Below are positions 17,580-26,154 of a stretch of 46,483 nucleotides of DNA, in pieces. The number at the start of each line of letters is the position of its first letter. The first letter of the stretch is position 1. Source of the DNA: Clostridiales bacterium (GTDB lineage Bacteria; Bacillota; Clostridia; Oscillospirales; Oscillospiraceae); NCBI GenBank assembly GCA_012719745.1, contig JAAXZS010000163.1, positions 1 to 46,483 of the forward strand. Direction: 5' to 3'. The notes under the pieces were generated by a model. It was not told the origin of the DNA. It ran no database searches and saw only the letters and a program-made list of their open reading frames with translations. The position numbers and the translations under genes are program-made.

Positions 17580-17945
17580 ATGGCCCGTGAAAAATACCAG
17601 ACGCTGACGGAGCAGATGTTTTATACGCTGCTGTGTCTTTCCTCCGAGTGCTGCGGTGCAGACATTATGGCCCGGGTAACCGCCATGACGGAGGGACGGG
17701 TGGTTTTGGGACCCGGCACCCTCTATGCACTTTTGGACAATTTTCAGGCAGAGGGCTTTATTGCCCAGACAAAGGTGGAGGGCCGCCGCCGCAGCTATGC
17801 TCTGACTCCCGTCGGGCGGCAGATGTTGGGGGCAGAGCGGGAACGACTTCAAAAACAGCTATCAGATTTTGACGGATTTTATCAGGAGGAACGCCATGCC
17901 GAAAGAGAAAAGAATCCATCGTTCAAACTGGTTCCAGCCCAATAA
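17580..17945 (+). CDS. PadR-family transcriptional regulator
   Basis: A 121-residue winged-helix regulator. QTLTEQMFYTLLCLSSECCGADIMARV is the helix-turn-helix, VVLGPGTLYALLDNFQAEGFI the recognition helix and GPGTLY signature, and GRRRSYALTPVGRQML the wing. The C-terminal helix is short, as in PadR subfamily 1. ATG 17580 follows AGAGAGGTGA. The perfect inverted repeat over its promoter suggests negative autoregulation. Its last 50 bases overlap the next gene, a DUF2812 protein, in another frame; PadR-DUF2812 pairs are a recurring arrangement in Firmicutes. Confidence 0.93.
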   Translation: MAREKYQTLTEQMFYTLLCLSSECCGADIMARVTAMTEGRVVLGPGTLYALLDNFQAEGFIAQTKVEGRRRSYALTPVGRQMLGAERERLQKQLSDFDGFYQEERHAEREKNPSFKLVPAQ

Positions 17946-19185
17946 CGGGGACGCCATTGCCGCCTATATGGAAAAGATGGCCCGGAAGGGCTGGCTTTTG
18001 GAAAAGGCCGACCGGTTTTACACCTTTCGGGCTATCGAGCCGGCAGAGCTGATCTTTTCCGTAACCTATTTTCCCAATGCCTCGGTGTTTGATCCCCGGC
18101 CCGCGGAGCCGCAGCAAACCTATCTGGATTACTGCCGTGAAGCCGGCTGGGAGCTGGCCGCCTCCTGCGGCCCTCAGCAAATCTTTTACAACCGCAATCC
18201 CGATCCCGTTCCCATTGAAACAGACGAAGCCCGCAAGTTCTCCGCCATATGTAAATCCATGGTGAAAACGCTGGTATTGCCAAACGCGGTACTGCTGGCC
18301 TGTCTTTTGTATTATTTTTACTTACTGTACCATCTTTTTTCTATAGATCCGCTTTATTCGGTTTGCAGCATTGGCTTTTGGTGTCTGGTGGGTTCTCTTA
18401 TTCTGTTGCTTTTGCAGAGCACCTACCTGCTTGTTAACTATGGGGTTTGGTATCTCCGCTCCAAAAAAGCCATCGGGCAGGGCAGAGGTTGTGTCAAATC
18501 CACCGCGGCAGTATCCGTTATCAGCCGCATCACATATGCATTCTCTTTTTTGATGGTGCTTTTTATGGCAGTTGTGGCAGGACAAAGAGGCGAGGGGCAA
18601 ATACTTACCCTGATTCCCGCTTATGCGCTCTTTTATAGCGCCCTGATCGTGTTGCTCCGATTTCTAAAAAAGCATGGAAAAGATCGCTCTCAAGTCAAAT
18701 GGTTTTATATTGCCATTGGGGCTATCTTGTGCGTGGCATTTTACATGGTTGTATGGCCGGGTCTTTCACGTCCCTACGGGGGCGATAAGCATTCCGGCAT
18801 TGAGACACAGCACTTTTCCTCCCCCTTTGGCACTTACCGCAGCTATGACGATTATCGCTACAATGCCTACTGGCCCGACTTTTCTTATAAAGTGGTGGAA
18901 ATCGGCAATGACAAGGTGCGGCAATTTTGCTGGGAAAAGGAGATTGCCTCCGTCACCGCCCGGTTCAAGGGCCTGGATCTCACGTTGGCGGAAAGTGTTG
19001 CGGTGGAGCCTGTTCTGCCGGGGGCGCTGAAGTGCTGCTATATTGAATGGGGCAGCAGATATGTCCTTTTATACGATGATCGGATTGTGATTATTTGCCC
19101 CAAAAGCGATTGGGAGATACCTGCATTTTTAAAATTAATGGTGGAAAACAATGCTTTGCCGCCCTCCGTATCCCTTTCCACATGA
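17896..19185 (+). CDS. DUF2812 membrane protein
   Basis: A 429-residue protein. The N-terminal cytosolic part (residues about 15-110: NGDAIAAYMEKMARKGWLL, YFPNASVFDPRP, YLDYCREAGWELAASCGPQQIF) is the DUF2812 domain. The middle has about four to five hydrophobic segments (residues 135-300). The C-terminal part is soluble, with an outer-face-like YRSYDDYRYNAYWPDFSY block. Its function is unknown; PadR partners suggest a stress- or drug-responsive membrane factor (inference). ATG 17896 follows AGGAGG inside the padR gene, so the two are translationally coupled. It ends at a bidirectional terminator facing lnpA. Confidence 0.85.
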   Translation: MPKEKRIHRSNWFQPNNGDAIAAYMEKMARKGWLLEKADRFYTFRAIEPAELIFSVTYFPNASVFDPRPAEPQQTYLDYCREAGWELAASCGPQQIFYNRNPDPVPIETDEARKFSAICKSMVKTLVLPNAVLLACLLYYFYLLYHLFSIDPLYSVCSIGFWCLVGSLILLLLQSTYLLVNYGVWYLRSKKAIGQGRGCVKSTAAVSVISRITYAFSFLMVLFMAVVAGQRGEGQILTLIPAYALFYSALIVLLRFLKKHGKDRSQVKWFYIAIGAILCVAFYMVVWPGLSRPYGGDKHSGIETQHFSSPFGTYRSYDDYRYNAYWPDFSYKVVEIGNDKVRQFCWEKEIASVTARFKGLDLTLAESVAVEPVLPGALKCCYIEWGSRYVLLYDDRIVIICPKSDWEIPAFLKLMVENNALPPSVSLST

Positions 19186-19227
19186 AAAACAGCCCTGAAA
19201 AGTTGCACTTTTCAGGGCTGTTTTTTT
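19185..19227. terminator. Bidirectional terminator
   Basis: Nineteen-base perfect arms (19185-19203 and 19207-19225) around TGC, with A- and T-runs on the two sides, between the convergent DUF2812 gene and lnpA. Confidence 0.93.
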
Positions 19228-19239
19228 CATTTTATTGCA

Positions 19240-21408
19240 TCAGATTTCATACCAGCGAATCTCATTGGCCGCCAAATCCAGCGCAAAGCGGCTGCCGTCC
19301 CCCCGGTACACAAAAGTGGACTGAGGCTCATAGGTGTTGTTCACCACGCAGTACTTTCCGTTTTTCACATAGGCGTGAACTTCTACATTATAGTTTTCGG
19401 AATACCAGCTGCGGAGTGTTTCCTCCCGCTGGGACGCCCACAAAATGGCACGATGGAGAATACGGCTGTTCTCAAAGGAATAGGGCAGGCCGCTGATGTA
19501 GACGCAGCGTCCCTCGCCGAAGTCGTGGACGGCCATCTGCACCTCTTTGTCCCGCTGCACCAAAATTTCGGTGCCGGGCAGGGCATAGATGCTCTTTTTC
19601 CCCTCGCCGAAGTCCACCTCCTGCCGGCAGTCGGCCAGAATAAAGTGTTCGGGATGCTCTTTCCAGTTGTATTTATCGTAACCCAGCGTAAAGCCCGTCT
19701 CTTTTTCCACACCCAGTGCCGCAGACAGCTGCAGATAGTGTCCCTGATACTGGTGACCGGAAGGCTCGCCCACGCCGATAAACCCGCCGCCGCAGGCGAT
19801 AAACTGCCGCACCGCCGCGGTAATAGCCGAATCCTCCCAAACCTTGCCCCCGGTATGAGCCGTATCGCCGTTGCCCACGTTGATGACCACATCCACGCCC
19901 TTGAGTGCGTCCGGGTCATTTTTCAGGTCGTCAAAGCTGACAAAGCGCACATCAAAGGGGGCACCGGAGAGCGCCTCGATGATACCGGCATAGCTGTAGT
20001 TCTGTTTTTGATAAAGGGCATGATGTACCATATGGCAGCCCCAGGCCCGCATTTTTCCCCAGCTGTTCAGCACCGCCACGGTACCCGCGCAGTAGGGGGT
20101 GGTACCCTTAATATTGGCGTACAGCTGGCGGAACTCGTTGCAGACGGACTCCACATACTCGATAAAATCCGGGAACTGGCAGGCAAGCTTCAGATACCCG
20201 CCATAGCCGATGCGGTCAATGGGCTTGCGGAGAATGGCACGGCGGGCCGTGACCCAGTTTTCCTTGGCCTCCCGGACGGGATCGCCGCCTTCATGGAAGG
20301 TATCAGGGAAGAAATAGGGCAGAAACCGCCCTTCGGTGTACTTGACACCCGGAATGTCGGCAATAAGCCGCAATGTGGAACCATTGCCCACGCTGCCCAC
20401 CACGGCATCCAGACCGATGGTCTGAAACTCCGGCATAAAGGGCTCCGTCCCGATCCAGTGATCCCCCAGGAACATCATGGCTTCCTTGCCCATCTCATGG
20501 GTAATATCCACCATTTCTTTGGCAAGCTTGGCCACTTCCCGGCGCTGAAACGCCTGAAAATCCTTAAATTCCTTGCTGGGGACACGGTATTGGTTGTTGT
20601 AATAGCCCTGGTCGATGATGTACTCGGGTCGAAAGGGATATCCTGCTTCCTCTTCAAACTGCTTGAGAATATAAGGGGAGACCGAGGCGGAATAGCCGTA
20701 CCAGTCCACATATTTCTCCCGCCGCAGCTCGTCAAAAATCAGGGTAAACTGGTGGAAGAAGGTAGTATACCGAATCACGTCCACATAGGGGTGGTCGGTA
20801 ATGAATTGCCGAATACGCTCCATGGTATAACGGTGGGTCTTGGGCTGGCGCACATCGAAGGTGATCTGGTGTTCAAAATCCTTCCAGCCGTTGGTAACGG
20901 CGTTGTACATATGAACAGGGTCCCAAATGAGATAGGCCAGAAAACTTACCGTATATTCATGGAAGGGGCAAGGGCGGTCGATCACCACACAGCCGCTCTT
21001 TTCCTCATACCGCCAGTCTGCCGGGGAAAGAGGTTCACCCGCCGTCCGATCCATGACCTCCCACCAGCGGCAGACGTCGTCGTGGGTGTTGGGCTTCATC
21101 AGCTCTTCGCTGATTCCCTGCATAAGGTTGATAAAAAGGGGTGTCTCGCGCGCCATCTGAAAGCCGGTCATGATGTAGCACTGCTGCACCTCGTCCGGAT
21201 TGGCCCTGGCCCAGTCGTTGTCCTTCCGGGTGGTATAGTAGGTGGAATACACCTTGGCATTCACTGTCTTCAAAGCCTCAGGGTAGTCGGTGCCGTCGCA
21301 GTCCCGGATGGCATCGGCGCCCCAGCGCTGTAAAAGTGTCAGCGTTTCCGGCACCACATCCACATCGGTGGGAATGGTGACGCGGCCTTTTTTCGTTGTT
21401 TCACTCAT
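19240..21408 (-). CDS. lnpA: 1,3-beta-galactosyl-N-acetylhexosamine phosphorylase (GH112)
   Basis: Splits galacto-N-biose or lacto-N-biose with phosphate, giving alpha-Gal-1-P and GalNAc or GlcNAc. The 722-residue product has no signal peptide, so it acts on imported disaccharide in the cytosol. It is full length for GH112: a TIM-barrel part (about 1-440), then a Rossmann-like domain (about 440-660) and a C-terminal beta domain. The acid-catalyst motif FLGDHWIG has Asp316; from memory the Bifidobacterium longum enzyme uses Asp313, and with that +3 offset Val165, Asn169 and Trp236 here match its sugar-binding Val162, Asn166 and Trp233. This favours the GNB/LNB type over the galactosyl-rhamnose type, though not decisively. 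It is the last gene of the ABC importer operon; ATG 21408 follows GGAGA. Confidence 0.94.
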   Translation of the reverse strand: MSETTKKGRVTIPTDVDVVPETLTLLQRWGADAIRDCDGTDYPEALKTVNAKVYSTYYTTRKDNDWARANPDEVQQCYIMTGFQMARETPLFINLMQGISEELMKPNTHDDVCRWWEVMDRTAGEPLSPADWRYEEKSGCVVIDRPCPFHEYTVSFLAYLIWDPVHMYNAVTNGWKDFEHQITFDVRQPKTHRYTMERIRQFITDHPYVDVIRYTTFFHQFTLIFDELRREKYVDWYGYSASVSPYILKQFEEEAGYPFRPEYIIDQGYYNNQYRVPSKEFKDFQAFQRREVAKLAKEMVDITHEMGKEAMMFLGDHWIGTEPFMPEFQTIGLDAVVGSVGNGSTLRLIADIPGVKYTEGRFLPYFFPDTFHEGGDPVREAKENWVTARRAILRKPIDRIGYGGYLKLACQFPDFIEYVESVCNEFRQLYANIKGTTPYCAGTVAVLNSWGKMRAWGCHMVHHALYQKQNYSYAGIIEALSGAPFDVRFVSFDDLKNDPDALKGVDVVINVGNGDTAHTGGKVWEDSAITAAVRQFIACGGGFIGVGEPSGHQYQGHYLQLSAALGVEKETGFTLGYDKYNWKEHPEHFILADCRQEVDFGEGKKSIYALPGTEILVQRDKEVQMAVHDFGEGRCVYISGLPYSFENSRILHRAILWASQREETLRSWYSENYNVEVHAYVKNGKYCVVNNTYEPQSTFVYRGDGSRFALDLAANEIRWYEI

Positions 21409-21426
21409 AGATGTTCTCCTCGGGCG

Positions 21427-21630
21427 TCATTTTTTCTTTTTTGGTTCTTCAAAGGGCTTGTTATAAAGAGCCAGTGTCGTCAACAGCAGCACAAGACCCA
21501 GTATCATCACACCCAGGCCCAAAAGCTGTCCGGTCGTTTTCCAGCCCACAAACAGCAGCACAAGGCCCAGCACAAAAGAAAGGGCCATCAGTACCACGCG
21601 CAGCGCGGCATGTTCTTTCCAAAAAATCAT
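21427..21630 (-). CDS. Small two-helix membrane protein
   Basis: A 67-residue protein with two hydrophobic helices (about residues 9-29 and 33-55) and a basic tail ending PKKKK, which predicts cytosolic ends. ATG 21630 follows AAGGTGA. It sits in the operon between the second permease (9 bases upstream) and lnpA (18 bases downstream), so it is co-transcribed. I recognise no family. It might be an accessory of the importer, but this is only positional. Confidence 0.7.
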   Translation of the reverse strand: MIFWKEHAALRVVLMALSFVLGLVLLFVGWKTTGQLLGLGVMILGLVLLLTTLALYNKPFEEPKKKK

Positions 21631-21639
21631 GGCTTCACC

Positions 21640-22530
21640 TTACCCTTTCAGTCCGCCCACGGTCATACCCTGGGTCAGCTTTTTCTGCACACAGATATAG
21701 AGAATCAGCGTGGGCAGCATCACCAGCACCAACCCGGCATACAGCATGCCGTATTCCGCCTTGGCCTGCTGCGCCTGCATCAGATTCAAAAGCCCCACAG
21801 GCAGCGTCTTTTGTCCTGTGGCGGAGCTCATCAGCGTCATGGAAATGATATATTCATTCCAGAAGGAGAGAAAATTGAAGAGGATAATGGTAATAATAGA
21901 GGGCTGCGCCATGGGGAAAATAATCCGCAGCATGGTTTTACCGTAGCCCGCGCCGTCAATATAGGCCGCCTCTTCAAAATCATGGGGCAGTGTGGAAAAA
22001 TAGCCAGAGAGCAGATAAATGGTGAAGGGCAGGGCCGTGGCAGCATAAACCAGCGCCAGTACAAAAAGATTGTTTAACAGAAAATCACTGCCAAAGGCGG
22101 ATTTCAGCGCCGCATCGCCGTCCCGCAGCATCAGAAAAATGGGTACCACGATGTAGTTCACGTTGATAAACAAGCCCGCCATAAAGCAGGTGTTGAAAAA
22201 GCGCCGTGACCGGAATTTAAACCGGGAGAGTACATAGGCCGCCGGTAGCGCCACCACCAGCAGAATAAGAAGACCCAGCACCGTCACCATGACGGAATTG
22301 AGCATATACTCGCCCATGTTGGCCGAATTCCACGCCTTCACAAAGTTTTGCCAGTAAAAACCCAGGGGCATAGCCCAGGGATTTCCATAAAATTCGCTAT
22401 TTTGTTTAATGGAGGCCAGAAATACCCATGCCACCGGCACCAGAATGCACACCGCCAGCGTACAGAGCACCACATAGATAAAAATACGGTACAGGCGGTT
22501 GGCAGCACCGTTCTTTTCTTTTCTTTTCAT
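21640..22530 (-). CDS. Sugar ABC transporter permease, MalG type
   Basis: Inner-membrane permease of 296 residues with six predicted helices. The EAA loop, which contacts the ATPase, reads EEAAYIDGAGYGKTMLRIIFPMAQPSI; the end GMTVGGLKG is typical of carbohydrate uptake class 1 (CUT1). ATG 22530 has GGGGGAAAAC upstream. It lies 11 bases after the MalF-type permease. No ATPase gene is in the operon; CUT1 systems often share an MsmK-type ATPase encoded elsewhere. The likely substrate is the disaccharide cut by LnpA. Confidence 0.95.
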   Translation of the reverse strand: MKRKEKNGAANRLYRIFIYVVLCTLAVCILVPVAWVFLASIKQNSEFYGNPWAMPLGFYWQNFVKAWNSANMGEYMLNSVMVTVLGLLILLVVALPAAYVLSRFKFRSRRFFNTCFMAGLFINVNYIVVPIFLMLRDGDAALKSAFGSDFLLNNLFVLALVYAATALPFTIYLLSGYFSTLPHDFEEAAYIDGAGYGKTMLRIIFPMAQPSIITIILFNFLSFWNEYIISMTLMSSATGQKTLPVGLLNLMQAQQAKAEYGMLYAGLVLVMLPTLILYICVQKKLTQGMTVGGLKG

Positions 22531-22541
22531 GTTTTCCCCCC

Positions 22542-23426
22542 TTAAAATTCCAGAGGTTCCCGCTTGGTAACCTTGTTGACTGCGGCGGAGAGCAGAAAGG
22601 AAAACAGAAAAATCATCACGCCGATGGCCATACTGTAGCCGTAAAGTCCCGCGTCTTTTTGCCCGTACATATAGCTCAGCGCTACCTCGGAGGCGCCGTT
22701 GGGCCCGCCGGAGGTCATGGCCTTGACAAACAGGAACGCCATATTGATGGTGGAAATAATGAAAAAGGTCAGCGTGGTGCGGATGTTTGTCCAGATCAGG
22801 GGCAGGGTAATCTTAAAGAACTGGGCAATGCGCCCGGCGCCGTCCAGGTTGGCCGATTCATACAGGCTCTGGGGGACGCTGGACATAGAGGCCATGTACA
22901 TGACCATGTAGTAGCCGATGGCCTGCCAAATCATGGCGATGATCAGGCTGGTCATGACCATTGGAGCGTCCTTCCAGAGCACCTGCACCGTGTGGCCGGC
23001 AAAAAGAGACAGTATGCTGTTAAACAAGCCGTTTTCGGGCTTATAAATAGCCGAGAAAATGCCCGCAATGACCACCACCGAGAGAATATTGGGGATGTAG
23101 AAAACCACGCGGAAAAAGTTCTGACCGCGGAGTTTTTCCCGTGTGAGAATCCCTGCAAACAGCAGGGCCAGGGCAAAGGTAATTAGCGTCACCACCACAA
23201 TCAGCAAAATGGTATTTTGCATGGAGCGGATAAAGGACGCATCCTGAAACAATGCCTTGAAGTTATCCAACCCCACAAAAGTCTCGGTGGGGGAATAGGC
23301 GCCGCGCTGAAAAAGGGACATGCGGAACACATTGAGTGTGGGCAATATCATAAAGATGAAAAACAGCACAACGGCGGGCGTGAGACACAGTATTACAAAC
23401 CGGCCGTAGCCCTTATGGTTTTTCAT
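22542..23426 (-). CDS. Sugar ABC transporter permease, MalF type
   Basis: Inner-membrane permease of 294 residues with six predicted helices, starting in the cytosol (KNHKGYGRFVILCLTPAVVLFFIF). The EAA loop reads YESANLDGAGRIAQFFKITLPLIW. It pairs with the MalG-type permease downstream as the CUT1 channel. ATG 23426 follows GAAAGGAGC. A hairpin separates it from the upstream binding-protein gene, which usually lets the binding protein be made in excess. Confidence 0.95.
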   Translation of the reverse strand: MKNHKGYGRFVILCLTPAVVLFFIFMILPTLNVFRMSLFQRGAYSPTETFVGLDNFKALFQDASFIRSMQNTILLIVVVTLITFALALLFAGILTREKLRGQNFFRVVFYIPNILSVVVIAGIFSAIYKPENGLFNSILSLFAGHTVQVLWKDAPMVMTSLIIAMIWQAIGYYMVMYMASMSSVPQSLYESANLDGAGRIAQFFKITLPLIWTNIRTTLTFFIISTINMAFLFVKAMTSGGPNGASEVALSYMYGQKDAGLYGYSMAIGVMIFLFSFLLSAAVNKVTKREPLEF

Positions 23427-23477
23427 AGGTTCAGCTCCTTTCTGAAAAAGCGGCAGCGCCGCCGGAATGAGGTAAAA

Positions 23478-23505
23478 GCGGTGAGTAGGTCACACTACTC
23501 ACCGC
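23478..23505 (-). terminator. Intercistronic hairpin after the binding-protein gene
   Basis: Eleven-base perfect arms (23478-23488 and 23495-23505) with a 6-base loop; read leftward, TTTTACC follows. It is probably a partial terminator or mRNA 3'-end stabiliser that raises binding-protein yield over the permeases. Confidence 0.75.
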
Positions 23506-23541
23506 CCTCAGCCTACTTAAGCGTTATCAAAAGCTTTTTAA

Positions 23542-24897
23542 TCAGCCCTGGATGTTGGCCAGCATCTGGGCGCTGGCAGTCTTGATGTTGGCAATCCACT
23601 GATCTTCGGTCAGCGTGCCGTTCACCAGAGAGTTCACAGGATCCAGGAACACCTCGCGGACGGTACCGAGACCGGCCACGGCGGTGTAGGAAGCAAAGTT
23701 GCCCATAGCGGCCTTGGCGCCGTTATCATAGATAGAATAGAACATCTGATTATCGCCGGTCAGATCCTTGCTGACACCCAGCACGGGCTGCACAGCGGGA
23801 GTCGCCTGACCTTCGGCATTCTTGGCATTTGCAAAGATCTCGCAGGCCTTGTCACTGTAGAGGAATGCCACAAACTGCTTCGCCTCGTCCACATGAGCGG
23901 CACCGGAGGGAACCCATGCCTGCTCAAACCAGGTATAGCTGTAGCTGTCGCCGCCCTTTTCCACGGCGGGCAATGCGGTCATGCCCCACTTAAAGCCGTC
24001 AGCGCGGGGGGCATCGGCCATTTCGCCCACAATCCAGGTGCCGTTGGGCATAAACAGGGCCTTGTTGTCCAGCACCAGCTGCTGGTTCTGGGTAAAGTCA
24101 TTGTCGTTGGCCTGTGCGGGGGTAATGGAATTGGTATAGGTGGCCAGCTTGGCAATGATGTCAAAGCAGGTCTTTGCTTCGGGAGTATCCCAGACGCCGT
24201 CTGTATAATGGGTCGCCTTGTCAAAGAACTCGGCGCCGCCCACGGAATACATCAGCGCATACAGGAAAGCATCAAAGTATCCGGTGGTGGGGTAAGTAAA
24301 GAGGGCAATGCCTTCAGCCTTGGCCTTGTCGCCCAATTCCCACATCTCATCCCAAGTGGTGGGAACGGTCCAGCCTTTTTCCTCAAAGAGACCGGCGTTG
24401 TAGAACAGACCGCAGGGGGAGTAGAACATAGGAGATAAATAGGTCTTGCCATCGCCGTAAGGATTGGTGAGAGAAGTCTCGGTGAAACCGCCGGCAATCT
24501 TCTCGGAAACCTTTTTGCTCTCGCCAGGTACGGTCATAGACAGCACATCTGTGAGGTCGGTCAGGTTCTTGTCCTTAATAAACTGCTCGGTGAGACCCGC
24601 TTCACGACCGGTAGCCAGATGAACCACATCAGGATACTCGCCGCCCTGCATGGACGCGCCGATCACATCCTCCAGGTTCTTGTCGCAAATCAGATCAACC
24701 TTGATGCCGGTCTGCGCCGTAAACGCATCGGTGACTTCCTTCCACACATCCGCACCGTAGGCGGATTCCAGCGCGGCCACCTGGATCGTCACAGGATCCT
24801 TGCTGTCGGTGGTGCCGGTGTCGCCGCCCTTGCTGCCGCAGGCTACCAAGGACAAGGCCATGACAGCTGCCAGCACAAAACTGAGCGCTTTTTTCAT
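23542..24897 (-). CDS. Sugar ABC transporter substrate-binding lipoprotein
   Basis: Extracellular solute-binding protein of family 1, 451 residues. The signal peptide MKKALSFVLAAVMALSLVAC ends in lipobox LVAC, with Cys20 as lipid anchor, followed by a Gly/Ser/Thr-rich linker. The mature part has the two-lobe pattern, with FTAQTGIKVDLICD, YPDVVHLATGREAGL, MPNGTWIVGEM and W residues in the predicted sugar site. ATG 24897 follows GGAGG; a start five codons earlier lacks a ribosome site. It is the first gene of the importer-lnpA operon, with its own promoter, divergent from the AraC regulator. Confidence 0.95.
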   Translation of the reverse strand: MKKALSFVLAAVMALSLVACGSKGGDTGTTDSKDPVTIQVAALESAYGADVWKEVTDAFTAQTGIKVDLICDKNLEDVIGASMQGGEYPDVVHLATGREAGLTEQFIKDKNLTDLTDVLSMTVPGESKKVSEKIAGGFTETSLTNPYGDGKTYLSPMFYSPCGLFYNAGLFEEKGWTVPTTWDEMWELGDKAKAEGIALFTYPTTGYFDAFLYALMYSVGGAEFFDKATHYTDGVWDTPEAKTCFDIIAKLATYTNSITPAQANDNDFTQNQQLVLDNKALFMPNGTWIVGEMADAPRADGFKWGMTALPAVEKGGDSYSYTWFEQAWVPSGAAHVDEAKQFVAFLYSDKACEIFANAKNAEGQATPAVQPVLGVSKDLTGDNQMFYSIYDNGAKAAMGNFASYTAVAGLGTVREVFLDPVNSLVNGTLTEDQWIANIKTASAQMLANIQG

Positions 24898-24973
24898 ACC
24901 AAATACCTCCAAAATTCTTTTCGCATCTTCTTTTTTGCACGAATCAGCCTTCCTTATGCCTATCGTGATTTTC

Positions 24974-25002
24974 AGTATAGCGTTCTTGCCTTATGAGTTC
25001 AA
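24974..25002 (-). promoter_or_regulatory. Promoter of the importer-lnpA operon
   Basis: Read leftward: TTGAAC (25002-24997), exactly 17 bases, TATACT (24979-24974). Confidence 0.8.
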
Positions 25003-25141
25003 TTTGATTCTTGCTTGCATTTTTATATATATTGCTTTATATTGCATTCTTATAGATTATGCCAATATAGGTGACCTTATTTTGTCTATTTTGCTGCAAT
25101 TTATCCGAGCCTTCACTAATTTTTCCGATAATGATTCCCTG

Positions 25142-25170
25142 TTGCGAAATAGATTGGATCGTGTTATACT
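25142..25170 (+). promoter_or_regulatory. Promoter of the araC-nagB unit
   Basis: TTGCGA (25142-25147), a 17-base spacer, and TG-T-TATACT with -10 box 25165-25170, an extended -10 element. Confidence 0.75.
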
Positions 25171-25222
25171 TTTATTTATAAGTACTACAGCAACAATTAT
25201 AAAGCAGGACGGAGAAGGGTTT

Positions 25223-26128
25223 ATGAGCAACAACCGCCACGATATAGGCCGGAATCCGGGACCTATTGACCGCAGTATCACCAAGCTTTTATACATTTCA
25301 AACGCCAAATACGGCGGCGACTGGAATAGTCTGCTGCACACACACTCATTTACGGAGCTTTTTTATGTGGTGGGCGACCGCGGCCAGTTTAAAATCGGCG
25401 AACATCTGATTCCCGTGGCGGCAGATGATCTGGTTTTGGTAAACCCCAACGTGCCCCACACGGAGCTGAGCCTCAACGCAGCGCCCCTGGAATATATTGT
25501 TTTGGGCGTTGCCGGCCTGGAATTTCTGCCGAGGGAGGACAGCTCGGAATATTCGTTGACCAATTTTTGCGGCAGCACTGAAGAGGTACAGTTTTATATG
25601 CGCTCCATGCTTCGGGAAATTGAGCAAAAGCGCACCGGCTATGAGATGGTTTGTCAGGATCTTTTGGAGCTGCTGCTCATTAATCTCGTACGCCAAAGCC
25701 AGGCAACCCTTTCTGCCGCCGCGCCGGCAGCGCAGCGATCCAACCGGGAATGTGCCACCGTGCGGCGCTACATTGAAAATCACTTTAAAGAAGCACTGAC
25801 GCTGGATATGCTTTCAGAGCTGGCACACCTGAACAAATACTATATGGTGCATATCTTTACCCGCGAGTACGGAGTATCGCCCATTAACTACCTCATTGCC
25901 TGCCGCATTCAGGAAAGCTTGCATCTGTTGGAAAAGACAGATCATCCTCTTTCCCGCATTTCCCACATGCTGGGCTTTTCCTCGCCCAGCTATTTCTCCC
26001 AAAGCTTTCGTCGCCTGCAGGGCATCAGTCCCATGGAATTTCGGAAGCGCTGCCGGGACAGCGAGGGGCAACCGGCGCCCGAACCCGTTCCGGACCGTGT
26101 GGTCTGTGAAGCAGTCCCCTCTTCCTAA
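25223..26128 (+). CDS. AraC-family regulator of the GH112 import locus
   Basis: A 301-residue regulator with an N-terminal cupin (HTHSFTELFYVVGDRGQFKIGEH, VLVNPNVPHTEL) and a C-terminal double helix-turn-helix (LTLDMLSELAHLNKYYMVHIFTREYGVSP; LSRISHMLGFSSPSYFSQSFRRLQGISPMEFRKR). ATG 25223 follows GGAGAAGGG; the frame is open upstream to 24800 only through promoter DNA and the divergent gene. It faces the importer-lnpA operon and is followed 26 bases later by nagB, so it very probably controls uptake and use of the LnpA substrate. Confidence 0.92.
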   Translation: MSNNRHDIGRNPGPIDRSITKLLYISNAKYGGDWNSLLHTHSFTELFYVVGDRGQFKIGEHLIPVAADDLVLVNPNVPHTELSLNAAPLEYIVLGVAGLEFLPREDSSEYSLTNFCGSTEEVQFYMRSMLREIEQKRTGYEMVCQDLLELLLINLVRQSQATLSAAAPAAQRSNRECATVRRYIENHFKEALTLDMLSELAHLNKYYMVHIFTREYGVSPINYLIACRIQESLHLLEKTDHPLSRISHMLGFSSPSYFSQSFRRLQGISPMEFRKRCRDSEGQPAPEPVPDRVVCEAVPSS

Positions 26129-26154
26129 AGAGATAACAAAAACAGGAGAAATTT

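Larger units (their letters stand above)
24898..25222. other. Divergent regulatory gap between importer operon and araC
   Basis: No gene is seen in these 325 AT-rich bases. Both facing promoters are here (24974-25002 leftward; 25142-25170 rightward). Between them, near 25008-25062, are repeated TTGC-centred blocks (TTGCTTGCAT, TTGCTTTATATTGCAT) that could be AraC half-sites. Confidence 0.6.

Noticed and set aside
19375..21333. 652-codon frame opposite lnpA
   Set aside because: Shadow of the GH112 gene; composition typical of antisense frames and no start context.
24800..25222. N-terminal extension of the second AraC protein
   Set aside because: Overlaps the divergent binding-protein gene and both promoters; not homologous to AraC.
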